Positions 36,429-45,288 of a DNA stretch of 64,000 nt are shown one piece after another. Below the pieces are notes generated by a model. It was given only the letters and a program-made list of their open reading frames with translations. It was not told the DNA's origin and did not search any database. The stretch comes from CAYRUD01 sp964427425 (GTDB lineage Bacteria; Chlamydiota; Chlamydiia; Chlamydiales; FEN-1388). Numbering within the stretch: the stretch's first letter is position 1; every line of letters begins with the position of its first letter. The position numbers and the translations under genes were made by a program. The stretch spans positions 1 through 64,000 of the forward strand of contig CAYRUD010000019.1 in assembly GCA_964427425.1 (NCBI GenBank), written 5' to 3'.

Positions 36429-37844
36429 TTACATTTCCTCTCGTAACCGTCTAGAGACTAAGTTTACCTGCGTTAGAGATATAATTATCCCTAGATCGCC
36501 TTTTGTCTCTATATATCTTTTTAACATATCCAGCTGGTGTATTAATGCAACATTCGATCCGAATAAAGGGCATTGATTCATCATTTCAATATGCGCTTCT
36601 TCAAAAGCTTGTACGCACTTCTTAGGGAAATCATCAAGAGCACTCTCGGTTTGTTTGATCTCATTGTGAGTTATATCTTCAGGGTGTGAAAGCTTCAACT
36701 GAGTGAATAAAACGCTTGGGCTCAAAGGAAAAATCGCATTATTGTACTGATCTTTAAGCTTTTGAAATGGCTGGATTACTTTATCAGTATCGTAAAGAAG
36801 TTTGTTTTGTCCTAGATTATTACAAATAGTGTCTATGAGCGATGGCCAATTAATACTGTCTTTCTTAACACGTACCTCATTGAGGAAGAGGATTCTTTTA
36901 TTATGCATGAGATCAAGAGCAGTTGAACAGGCAGTGCTCTTGTTTTTAGAAGGAAATGCAATCGGAGCTGTATCCGAAAGCTCTGTGTTTTTATTCTTCA
37001 AAGATTCAACTAAAATCTTCTGAGCGCGATTCATGCATATATGTGCAAAAAAAAGAGAGAATCGATCCTCTAAATCATGAATTGGACAGTTTTGATCATC
37101 AGTTCTCAGCGATATCGATTCAAGTTTATATACTGCTGTATTTGGATTCACTTTTCCTAAAAGTGCGCTTATTACTTCGCTCGTCTTCTTAAATACTGTA
37201 GTGACTATTCGAGAAGTAGACAGTATCTTATGTTCATAAGAGTTTGGCGCTAGACTATCACAGTAATTTTTTAGAGAGATGTCTACGGTATATGGAATGT
37301 CAAGTAAAGCATCAGCAGCTTGTCTAATCGTATTTGGTTCATAAGATGCATGCAATTTTACTTGAAACGCATCAGTGATGGGCTGTTTATCAAACAACAT
37401 TACTTCTTCATCCGCGAATGAGATTGATCGCTTTTGTGTTCCATGTTCTGTGATAATGCGCATAGGTGGAAGCTGAACTACACTCTTCGATCCGTGGCGT
37501 GCCCATGTAAATACTCTTGAGTCTGCGGATTTCGGATACAATTCGTGAGAAGGAAGATGATTTAAATAGCTCAAAGCGGCTCGATATATAAATTCGCTTC
37601 CTTCTTTGACGCTAGATTTGTAGGCGACATACTCATTATTCTCGTAAAGGATAGCGCGGAAGGTTGTGTTGACAGCCTCGAGCTGGGCTTGCTCATAGGG
37701 GGACAAGAATGTCATAATGTGCCCCCACCACTCCCGTGCTATGCTTAATGTTGGAGAAGGAGTTGATGTAGGTATTGTCATTATTTCTTGTTGATCAGAA
37801 TGCAATAGAGCTGCATTTGAGGTTTGAGTGTTAATTGAACTCAT
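36429..37844 (-). CDS. F-box-like protein, paralogue of the upstream gene
   Basis: The 471-residue protein has a polar Ser/Thr/Asn N-terminus (1-35), then an F-box-like segment at about 37-75 (EWWGHIMTFLSPYEQAQLEAVNTTFRAIL), where the opening Leu-Pro is replaced by Trp-Trp. Downstream it aligns with the 503-residue neighbour (YKSSVKEGSEFIYRAALSYLNHL, HELYPKSADSRVFTWA, DKQPITDAFQVKL). AAGGA lies 10 bases before the ATG. It is likely a host-directed effector by analogy with other chlamydial F-box proteins. No other domain was recognised. Confidence 0.6.
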   Translation of the reverse strand: MSSINTQTSNAALLHSDQQEIMTIPTSTPSPTLSIAREWWGHIMTFLSPYEQAQLEAVNTTFRAILYENNEYVAYKSSVKEGSEFIYRAALSYLNHLPSHELYPKSADSRVFTWARHGSKSVVQLPPMRIITEHGTQKRSISFADEEVMLFDKQPITDAFQVKLHASYEPNTIRQAADALLDIPYTVDISLKNYCDSLAPNSYEHKILSTSRIVTTVFKKTSEVISALLGKVNPNTAVYKLESISLRTDDQNCPIHDLEDRFSLFFAHICMNRAQKILVESLKNKNTELSDTAPIAFPSKNKSTACSTALDLMHNKRILFLNEVRVKKDSINWPSLIDTICNNLGQNKLLYDTDKVIQPFQKLKDQYNNAIFPLSPSVLFTQLKLSHPEDITHNEIKQTESALDDFPKKCVQAFEEAHIEMMNQCPLFGSNVALIHQLDMLKRYIETKGDLGIIISLTQVNLVSRRLREEM

Positions 37845-38177
37845 GTTGATTTTATCCTTAAGGTAATTTCTTATTTGATGAAATATTACCAGTTTTTGAT
37901 TGCCTTCTTGTAAAGAAAGAGCTAAGAAAGCTCGTTTTTTGTTGTGGTTTGTTCACGAAGCAGTAATTCAATAGTTTTTCGGCCACTAGCATAACAAAGT
38001 CTTTAGTTATTATTTTTGGTGTAAAAAGTGGACACTCAAGCAATCAAGGCATCAGTGCAATAATCAATCGAAAGATTAGTATTCATTAGAGTGAACGTAT
38101 CTTAATTAATGAACGATTCGATGCTCACATACTTTGTAAATCCGTAGCAAAAGATCTCGTTTATCTAATAGCAGAGT

Positions 38178-39689
38178 TCAATCGCCAGGAGGCTGAGAGA
38201 TTCCCTGGTGTGATTCATTTTCTAGCTGCCGTAACGTATCACTCATACTCCGCAAACTTGAAGTCACTTCATCATAATCATCATCAAGCAGCCAATATTC
38301 ATTTCCATTTTCAATATAATACCTTAATCCTGCTAAGCATTTCTTGAGATCTTCATTGGTTTCGAAGAAAGGACATTGCTGTTTTATTTCGTAGACGGTC
38401 TTGTCAAGAGCAATTAAGCTTTCTGTTGTAAACGTTTTAAGCATAATCTTGGCTTGTTTGATCTCATCATGAGTTGAATCGTCAGTTGGTTGTATGAAAT
38501 TTAAGCGAATCCACGCAGGGTTCGGAGTCAATGAATCAACAACTTCACGGTATTTATCTAGATATTCGCGGAGCGGCTGTGTTGCCTTTTTGGCGTTGCT
38601 AAGAAGCTTGGTCTCTTTCAGAATAGAGCAGAAACGATGTAATGTATTTGCCTTCAGAAAACGTTTGGCAGCTTCTTGACGCTCAGAATTAAGACGGGTG
38701 ATTCTTGATGAATTCCAAGTGCGGAGACTTTGCTCTGTGGCCCAGATATCACCTTTTGAAGAAAATTCAATAGGAGCGGTCTTTTCGCTATCAAGTGTGT
38801 TGCTCATAAGAGACTTTTCTAACAATTTCTGAGCCCGATTAGCACATAATTGCGCAAAACAAAGAGAGGCTCGATCTTTAAAATCATGAATCGGGCGGAT
38901 GCCATTATCTTTGCTTATTGAGATCGATTGGGGTTTATATGTTGATATATTGGGAGTGGCCATTCTTATGATTGTGCTTATTCCCTCATTCACTCTTTTA
39001 AATACAGAAATTACAGCTCTAGCCATTGACAGCATTTTATATTTGGCAGAGCTTAATACAAGATCTCGGATGTTCTCTTGAAGTGCGTTGTCTACCGCAT
39101 AAGGAATTTCAAGGACAGAGTCAACAGCTTGTCGCATCTTGCTTGGCTGGTACAACGCTTCTACACTCACTTCAAAAGCATCAGTTGCAATCTTCCGACG
39201 AAACAGCATCACATCTTTGTCAGCGAATGTAATGTATAGTCTCTGGGCTTCCTCATCAGTAATGACACGCATAACAGGAAGCTGAATATGTACCTTACTA
39301 TCATAGTGAGCCCATGTGCATAACCCTGAATCAGGTGATTTAGGATAGAGCTCGTGAAAAGAGAGGTGATTCAGATAGCTAATAGCAGCTCGGAATATAA
39401 ATTCGCTTCCTTCTTTAACAAACGATTTGTAGATGAGATAATCTCTTTTAAAGTCAGCATAGGTTTTGTCTTCATGAAGAACATTGCGAAACAGAGTGCT
39501 GACTGGTTCGAGTTGTAGCTGCTCAATTGGTGATAAAAAACTGATGATATGTCCCCACCATTCAGGACAGATGGTTGTCGAAGAAGCGCGTTTTGAGGAA
39601 CTTATGATCGATCTGTCTTGTGTGTTAGGAGAGTTTGAAATTGCGGCGAGTTTTGGTCTTGGATCTGTGGTATTAGCGGTTGAGATCAT
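38178..39689 (-). CDS. F-box-like protein, tandem paralogue
   Basis: The 503-residue protein is clearly related along its length to the 471-residue protein downstream: PEWWGHIISFLSPIEQLQLEPVSTLFRNVL, YKSFVKEGSEFIFRAAISYLNHLSFHELYPKSPDS, ITFADKDVMLF, FKDRASLCFAQLCANRAQKLL. The pair are tandem duplicates separated by 330 bases. N-terminus 1-40 is polar and without a signal peptide. No good ribosome site precedes the ATG. An F-box role (binding host Skp1) is inference from the segment near 43-75. Confidence 0.6.
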   Translation of the reverse strand: MISTANTTDPRPKLAAISNSPNTQDRSIISSSKRASSTTICPEWWGHIISFLSPIEQLQLEPVSTLFRNVLHEDKTYADFKRDYLIYKSFVKEGSEFIFRAAISYLNHLSFHELYPKSPDSGLCTWAHYDSKVHIQLPVMRVITDEEAQRLYITFADKDVMLFRRKIATDAFEVSVEALYQPSKMRQAVDSVLEIPYAVDNALQENIRDLVLSSAKYKMLSMARAVISVFKRVNEGISTIIRMATPNISTYKPQSISISKDNGIRPIHDFKDRASLCFAQLCANRAQKLLEKSLMSNTLDSEKTAPIEFSSKGDIWATEQSLRTWNSSRITRLNSERQEAAKRFLKANTLHRFCSILKETKLLSNAKKATQPLREYLDKYREVVDSLTPNPAWIRLNFIQPTDDSTHDEIKQAKIMLKTFTTESLIALDKTVYEIKQQCPFFETNEDLKKCLAGLRYYIENGNEYWLLDDDYDEVTSSLRSMSDTLRQLENESHQGISQPPGD

Positions 39690-39989
39690 ATGTAGCCCAT
39701 GAATGATACTTTTAACTTGGATTTAGTATGAGTCTTGCTGAGTCAGATTAACTTTTAATAAATATTCGTTAATCTTGAGCGCCGAGATTTCTGAGGCACC
39801 TTAATTTACTATTAAAGATACTGGTATTTCTCTCGCTCTTTCTATGATCGCTGCTTGATTTAGGGAATTAAAAAGCTACTCTAATTTTATGAAAAAAAAT
39901 ATAGATAGTCTGATATTCCCATATTTGGCTGTTTTCTTGTTGTGAACAGGATTCGGTTTTTGACATTCAAGCGCAAGAGAGAGTAAACG
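39690..39989. other. Divergent intergenic region before mdh
   Basis: About 300 bases between the F-box-like gene (minus) and mdh (plus). AT-rich; presumably contains both promoters. No structure that I could support. Confidence 0.35.
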
Positions 39990-40988
39990 ATGAAAAAGGC
40001 AAAGAAAGTTGTAATTACCGGTGCGTTAGGGCAGATAGCCTATAGTCTTTTATTTCGCATTCTATCTGGTGAGTTTTTAGGCAAGGATCAGCCTATAGAA
40101 TTGGCGTTAGTCGATCTTGAGTCCCTAGCGCCTCAATTTCCAGGTCTTTTGATGGAAATAGAAGATGTAGCCTCTGAAGTACTTACCTCTGTTCAATATG
40201 GTAGCGATCCTGAAGTTCTCTTCAAAGACGCGGATTATATCTTTCTTGTTGGAGCCAAACCTCGCGGCCCTGGAATGGAGCGTAAAGATCTACTCGCTGA
40301 AAACGGCTCGATATTCCAGCGTCAGGGAAGAGTCATTAATGATGTTGCTTCCCGAGATGTGAAAGTACTCGTTGTTGGAAATCCATGTAACACCAATTGC
40401 CTTATCGCATTGAAAAACGCTCCAGATCTTTCTCCACTATCCTTTGCCTCGATGAGCTCATTAGATGAAATGCGAGCAAAAGCACTCCTCGCGAAAGAGC
40501 TTCAGACGGTTCCGTCGAATTTATCTCCAATCGCCGTATGGGGAAATCACTCAGCGACCCAAGTGCCAGACGCATTTTCTACGTATCTTTTAAGAGGACA
40601 CAAGAAAGTGTCAGAGCTATTACCTCAAGAGTGGCTTTCTTCTGATTTTCTTTCTCGTATACAGCAGCGAGGAGCAGAAGTAATTAAAGCAAGAGGCAAG
40701 TCCTCTGCGGCATCCGCTGCCAATGCTGCTTTAGTCGCTATGAAAAGTTGGATTGAAGGCGATGTTTACAGCTCATTTATAACTTCTTTTGGACGCTACT
40801 CATCCAAAAACCCATATGGGATCGATCAAGATCTTGTCTTTTCTTTCCCATGCCATAGTGTCCAAGGAGAGCTTCTCTATGCAGCGGATAGATGGAAGAC
40901 TATCCCTGAGTTGTTAAAAGAAAAAGTGAGGCTCACAGAAAAAGAGCTTATCGATGAGCGAGATATGGTCAGACATTTGCTACCGTAA
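39990..40988 (+). CDS. mdh: Malate dehydrogenase
   Basis: Oxidises malate to oxaloacetate with NAD+ in the TCA cycle. The 332-residue product has the Rossmann loop ITGALGQIAYSLLFRI, the Arg motif KPRGPGMERKDLL, VVGNPCNTNCLIALKNAP, and the catalytic His in VWGNHSATQVPD. These are of the cytosolic-type MDH group. Its stop is 45 bases from the citrate synthase start, so the two consecutive TCA enzymes are almost certainly cotranscribed. Confidence 0.97.
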   Translation: MKKAKKVVITGALGQIAYSLLFRILSGEFLGKDQPIELALVDLESLAPQFPGLLMEIEDVASEVLTSVQYGSDPEVLFKDADYIFLVGAKPRGPGMERKDLLAENGSIFQRQGRVINDVASRDVKVLVVGNPCNTNCLIALKNAPDLSPLSFASMSSLDEMRAKALLAKELQTVPSNLSPIAVWGNHSATQVPDAFSTYLLRGHKKVSELLPQEWLSSDFLSRIQQRGAEVIKARGKSSAASAANAALVAMKSWIEGDVYSSFITSFGRYSSKNPYGIDQDLVFSFPCHSVQGELLYAADRWKTIPELLKEKVRLTEKELIDERDMVRHLLP

Positions 40989-41033
40989 GCATCTCAAGAA
41001 GTAGTACATTAAGCAATAACAGTGGTTTAACAT

Positions 41034-42251
41034 ATGGCAGACACACAAGCGCCGCTTTTCACAATAACCTCAGAGCACCTTGAGTCTGGATTGAGAGGAT
41101 ATCCTGTTGGATACTGCACGACATCATTCGTTGACCCCAAATTGGGGCTTCATTATCGGGGAATACCTGTTGAGAAGGTGAGCGCAAAGTCGCCTGAAGA
41201 GGTGATGTACCTTCTCTTTAATGGAGCTCTTCCCTCGAAGGACGAACTTGCTCAATTTTGCCACGAACTTGAAAAGAGATCGTTCGTAGATGATGATTTC
41301 TTTGATCGATTGAAAGGGTTTCCAACAACCTCGCATCCATTGAAGCTTTTAGCGACAGCTATCCTCCTCGCTGGAGTTTTATACGGAACAGGCGACTGGA
41401 AGGAGGACTTTCTTCAGCTCGCTGCGAAGATTCCAACAATTTCTGGTGGTGTTATTCGCTATCTAAAATCTAAGAAGCCATTTCAAAGCAAAGATGTCGT
41501 CAAGGCGGCTCTTTCAGGAACTACATGGACTGAAAAGCTTTTGAATGCGATTGGCGAAGAGATAATTCATCCATCGAAGCGAGAGTCGGCTTATGAAGCG
41601 CTATCACTCTTCATGGTATTACATATGGACCATGGAGGAGGAAACCTCTCTACCTTTGTTGGAAAAGCTGTTGCCTCAGGCTTGGAGGATATGTATGGGT
41701 CGATTGCAGGAGCGATGCTGGCCCTTGCAGGTCCTCGTCATGGCCGGGCAAATCAAGACAGCCTCGACTATCTCAACAAATTATTAAACAAGTATGGAGC
41801 TGATATATCAGCTGAGCAACTTGAGAAGGCACTTCGTGAGTCATTAGCTCAAGGAGATCTTATCTACGGCTATGGACACGCTGTCTTACGAGTAGAGGAT
41901 GCGCGGGCGACAGTCTTATATGATATAGCTCAAAAGAAGTATAAAGAACATCCATTGGTCAAGATGGCGCTTCTTTTACGGCAAGTTGCTCCCTCTATTC
42001 TTTCCGAAAATCCCAAAATATCGGATCCTTATCCCAATGTTGATGCAATCTCGGGTCCGTTGCTTATCGCCTCGGGATTTCAAGAAGCTGACTGTATGCC
42101 TGTCTTGTTTGGTTGTTCAAGAGTGTTAGGTATCGCTCGTCAGATTGTGTATGAGAGAGTGGAGGCTCGAGATGGCAAGGGATTGCCGATCGTGCGGCCT
42201 AAGTATCTTTATCTCAATGATCAATCTGAAAAGACGCATCAGGCTGGATAA
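41034..42251 (+). CDS. gltA: Citrate synthase, mitochondrial-type
   Basis: Condenses oxaloacetate and acetyl-CoA to citrate. Catalytic residues in the 405-residue protein: His236 (GPRHGRAN), His282 (GYGHAVLR) and Asp337 (YPNVDAISGP). The intervals of 46 and 55 residues equal those of pig heart enzyme (His274, His320, Asp375), while E. coli GltA has 41 and 57. GYGHAVLR and PNVDA also match the mitochondrial type instead of bacterial GFGHRVY. Chlamydiaceae lack this enzyme, so its presence supports a full TCA cycle in this organism. Confidence 0.95.
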   Translation: MADTQAPLFTITSEHLESGLRGYPVGYCTTSFVDPKLGLHYRGIPVEKVSAKSPEEVMYLLFNGALPSKDELAQFCHELEKRSFVDDDFFDRLKGFPTTSHPLKLLATAILLAGVLYGTGDWKEDFLQLAAKIPTISGGVIRYLKSKKPFQSKDVVKAALSGTTWTEKLLNAIGEEIIHPSKRESAYEALSLFMVLHMDHGGGNLSTFVGKAVASGLEDMYGSIAGAMLALAGPRHGRANQDSLDYLNKLLNKYGADISAEQLEKALRESLAQGDLIYGYGHAVLRVEDARATVLYDIAQKKYKEHPLVKMALLLRQVAPSILSENPKISDPYPNVDAISGPLLIASGFQEADCMPVLFGCSRVLGIARQIVYERVEARDGKGLPIVRPKYLYLNDQSEKTHQAG

Positions 42252-42264
42252 ATTTTATTAAGGT

Positions 42265-42299
42265 GCTTAGAAGAGAAAGAACCTCTTTCTCTTCTAAGC
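42265..42299. terminator. Strong 16-bp hairpin after gltA, no T run
   Basis: GCTTAGAAGAGAAAGA (42265-42280) pairs perfectly with TCTTTCTCTTCTAAGC (42284-42299) around ACC. It lies 13 bases past the gltA stop, so termination or 3'-end protection is likely, but the usual T tract is absent on both strands. Confidence 0.6.
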
Positions 42300-42340
42300 A
42301 TAATTACACGTTTGAAGAGTAGGTTTATTTAAATAGTCTT

Positions 42341-43219
42341 ATGGCATCTACAAGCTCATTTATTCGATCTCTTCCTTCTCTTTCGCATCTCGTTTTGGCA
42401 TTAGCTTTTATAGCTATTGGGTTAACGCTGGGAAAGTGGCTGACGTTTCTTTTTGATGGTTCTACATTCGCGCATATTGATAGCTCTCTTTTTGTCTCTC
42501 AAGGCGCTTCGCCCTCGTCGACAATTATGGCGATGAAACGCACGCTTGAGCTTATGCCAGTAAGTATCGCGGCTTCATGCGTAACCTATCTTCTTATGCT
42601 TGCTCAAAGATCGTACAAAAGCACATTCCTTATGAAAGATATTGTCATGGGAGCGTGGAGAGTAGCTATTGCTCTTTTCTCTCTCATTGGCATTTTCTTC
42701 ATCGTCTCATCGGTCTTAAGCATCATTGATGTCGCTTTAGGTTTTGGCCGTCAGATTCCTTTCATCGGGGTTCTCTTTTCGCTAGCATATGGTCTTATCT
42801 ATCCTATTGCGACGCTGATAAGTCTTCTCATCATTCTTTTCTCTTACTTTATTGCGCTTGGACCTCTTCATGCTGTTGGTATCCGTGAACAAGAGAAATT
42901 GATTGAAGAGGATGACGGTATTTCACGCTCTGTTTCTTTAAAGCAGATATCGCTATCGATCCAGCAGCTTGTCAGTGAAAGCGGGACGAATATTCGGACA
43001 CTTTTGGTTTGCGGATGGTGTTTTGGGCTTATTCCGCTCTTTATCTATCAGCTGTTTTTGATGGTGACCTTAAAGCCGGTTTTCCCTGCAGAGGGGATAG
43101 CAACAGGATTTTTGCAAAGCCTCGTGCTGTCTATTTCAACTGCAGTTGTCGAGGCTCCATTCCTTCTTCTTTCTCTTCTGATTTCGTTTCATGTGGTGAC
43201 ACATAGCGACGAAGGTTAA
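42341..43219 (+). CDS. Multi-pass membrane protein of unknown function
   Basis: The 292-residue protein has about six hydrophobic segments: near 15-38 (LVLALAFIAIGLTLGKWLTFL), 68-85, 105-130, 138-175 and 222-245, with a final one near 262-288. A short polar loop (REQEKLIEEDDGISRS) separates two halves. No motif of a known transporter or enzyme is visible. It ends by overlapping the convergent FAD oxidoreductase gene by four bases. Function unknown. Confidence 0.6.
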   Translation: MASTSSFIRSLPSLSHLVLALAFIAIGLTLGKWLTFLFDGSTFAHIDSSLFVSQGASPSSTIMAMKRTLELMPVSIAASCVTYLLMLAQRSYKSTFLMKDIVMGAWRVAIALFSLIGIFFIVSSVLSIIDVALGFGRQIPFIGVLFSLAYGLIYPIATLISLLIILFSYFIALGPLHAVGIREQEKLIEEDDGISRSVSLKQISLSIQQLVSESGTNIRTLLVCGWCFGLIPLFIYQLFLMVTLKPVFPAEGIATGFLQSLVLSISTAVVEAPFLLLSLLISFHVVTHSDEG

Positions 43220-44292
43220 AGCTTAGTCAGAATCGTATTCCCAAGAGTCTTCTCAAGCTCATCTATTGTGATGAGCTTGCAAATTGCATGCGTAACAGTC
43301 TTGGCGAGCCATGAGTGGTAGAGGAGTCCTTTAGACCCGACCCCTGTGATTGACCAAACGGTAGGTGATTTATAGATCACGATGGGGTGAGAGGTGGGTG
43401 TTGTCGCTCTGACTCCCGCGGTAATTTCTATAGTTGGGAAATCGAGAAGCTCAGGCCAGTAGAGCGATATCTTTTGTCTCATCTCACTTTCTGCGGCATC
43501 CTGATCAGTATCGAGTGAGCTATAGTGGTGCTCGTAGGTGGAGCCTAAGCAGACATAAGAGTTCGAGAAAACGGCATATGCGGTTCCTGAAAGGCCGCAT
43601 TGAGGGACTCGAAACGATTCAGGAAGCTTCTTGTCGAGCTTTTGTCCCTTGACTTTACCCATTTTTGGATGGTTCGAAAAGAACATTTCAGAGTGATACC
43701 CTGCGGCGACAAGAATGACATCGAAGCCATCATTTTTTAATTGATCAACAGTCTCAACATGCTTTTGAGTGAAAGAAAAGCGGCTCTCGTGTGTCGAGCA
43801 ATAGTGAAAAAGAGCGTCTAAGTATTGTCTACAATCGATTGAAAGGCCGTCTGGTATATAGAGCGATGGTATATTGTTAGGATTTGGATAAAACTGTTTT
43901 GTCTCTTCTTCATCGAGATAGAGGGCAGGAAATTGATTATCTTGGCAGCTTCTCTTGTAGAAGAAATTCTTCTGTTCAGGAAGGGCGGCTGGTCGTAGAA
44001 TGCCCTGTTGGAGAATGACAGGTTTTTGAAGTTTTTCTCGTGAGTAGCTATCCATGCATTTGAGAAGCGTAAGGCTCTCAAGGAAGGCCTCATTTCCATT
44101 GTGGCTTAAGTTTGCTTTTTTTCCGGCATATGGGTGTACAAGCCCTGCTGCGGCCCCCGAAGCTCCGTTCCCAACACCTTTAGAGTCAATAAGGGTGATT
44201 GTGAGATCGAGATTATGTGACTGTGAGAGAGTTAAAAGATGATATGACAGGGCGAGGCCGCAAAAACCTGCGCCAATAATTGCAACTTTCAT
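43216..44292 (-). CDS. FAD-dependent oxidoreductase (DAO family; CT375/MnmC-like)
   Basis: The 358-residue product starts with a FAD-binding Rossmann loop (VAIIGAGFCGLALSYHLL) and has NGASGAAAGLVHPYAG, resembling the FAD domain of MnmC, and a late GVRATTPTSHPIVIYK and GSKGLLYHSWLAK region typical of DAO enzymes. Chlamydiae carry a predicted D-amino acid dehydrogenase (CT375) next to mdh; this gene sits in that neighbourhood. Substrate is not readable; a tRNA-modifying role as in MnmC is an alternative. Confidence 0.8.
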   Translation of the reverse strand: MKVAIIGAGFCGLALSYHLLTLSQSHNLDLTITLIDSKGVGNGASGAAAGLVHPYAGKKANLSHNGNEAFLESLTLLKCMDSYSREKLQKPVILQQGILRPAALPEQKNFFYKRSCQDNQFPALYLDEEETKQFYPNPNNIPSLYIPDGLSIDCRQYLDALFHYCSTHESRFSFTQKHVETVDQLKNDGFDVILVAAGYHSEMFFSNHPKMGKVKGQKLDKKLPESFRVPQCGLSGTAYAVFSNSYVCLGSTYEHHYSSLDTDQDAAESEMRQKISLYWPELLDFPTIEITAGVRATTPTSHPIVIYKSPTVWSITGVGSKGLLYHSWLAKTVTHAICKLITIDELEKTLGNTILTKL

Positions 44293-44427
44293 AGGAAATA
44301 TTGAATCTAGAAAATTTGAAAGAATAAGACTAACAGATGTATTTAATTGAAATCGACTTCAATGAAAATGAGGCATCGTAAAAGTCTTTTGCTGAGAGAA
44401 GTCTAATGAGAATAGAAGAGGTATCGC

Positions 44428-45225
44428 GTGGCCGGAAGAGAAAGGAATAAACTTGTTTTTTTAGGATGTGGCTCATCTAGCGGTGTTCCGGTAATTGGCT
44501 GTTCATGCCCTGTATGCCTATCACACGATAAAAAAGATAAAAGAACACGATCGAGTGTTTATTTAAAGCTTCCTTTAGGTTCCATACTCGTTGACGTAAG
44601 TCCTGATTTTAGACAGCAGGCATTGGAGTATAAGATCTCATCGCCGCCACACGCTCTTCTTCTCACTCATACTCACTATGATCATATTGGTGGATTAGAA
44701 GAGCTTCGGGCGTATAACTTTTTATCGGGACGATCTATTCCTTGTTATTTGTCGCACGAAAGCTATAAATCATTAGAGAAGATGTACTATTATCATTTTT
44801 TGCCAAAGAATGATGAAAGAAGTTATTCTGCCTCTTTTGATTACCATGTACTTCCTGTAACGAGAGGATCATTTGAAATTCTCGGTAAAGAAGTACGGTA
44901 TTGCACATATACCCAAGGAACAATGCCAGTACTCGGCTTTCGATTTGGATCTGTTGCCTATATGACTGACATGAAGGAGTTCGATGACTCTGCAATTGAG
45001 CTCGTCCGAGGCGTCCATACTTTGATTATAAGTGCTGCTCGCTATGGCGGATCAAAAATGCAGCTGAGTGTGGATGAGGCACTTGAGTTTATTGAAAGAG
45101 TGGGGCCGAAGAGAGCAATCCTCATGCATATGTCCCATGAGTTGGGTTATAGCTCTCTTGCCTCGACGCTTCCTGAAGGTGTTGAGCCCGCATTTGATGG
45201 AATGGAGATTGACTTTGAATGGTAG
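44428..45225 (+). CDS. MBL-fold metallohydrolase (PhnP-like)
   Basis: The 265-residue protein opens with FLGCGSSSGVPVIGCSCPVC, the PhnP-type N-terminus, and has the zinc motif THTHYDHIGG (about 90-99), GSVAYMTDMKEF, and ILMHMSHELGYS with the last metal-binding His. Such enzymes are cyclic phosphodiesterases; the physiological substrate is unknown here. The start codon is GTG with AGAGG six bases upstream. It leads an operon with hflX, matching the CT380-CT379 pair as I recall it. Confidence 0.88.
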   Translation: MAGRERNKLVFLGCGSSSGVPVIGCSCPVCLSHDKKDKRTRSSVYLKLPLGSILVDVSPDFRQQALEYKISSPPHALLLTHTHYDHIGGLEELRAYNFLSGRSIPCYLSHESYKSLEKMYYYHFLPKNDERSYSASFDYHVLPVTRGSFEILGKEVRYCTYTQGTMPVLGFRFGSVAYMTDMKEFDDSAIELVRGVHTLIISAARYGGSKMQLSVDEALEFIERVGPKRAILMHMSHELGYSSLASTLPEGVEPAFDGMEIDFEW

Positions 45226-45288
45226 ATTATTGACTGATAATGATAAAGAGACCTCGTAATCGCATTCTCATTTTACATAGGAAATAAT

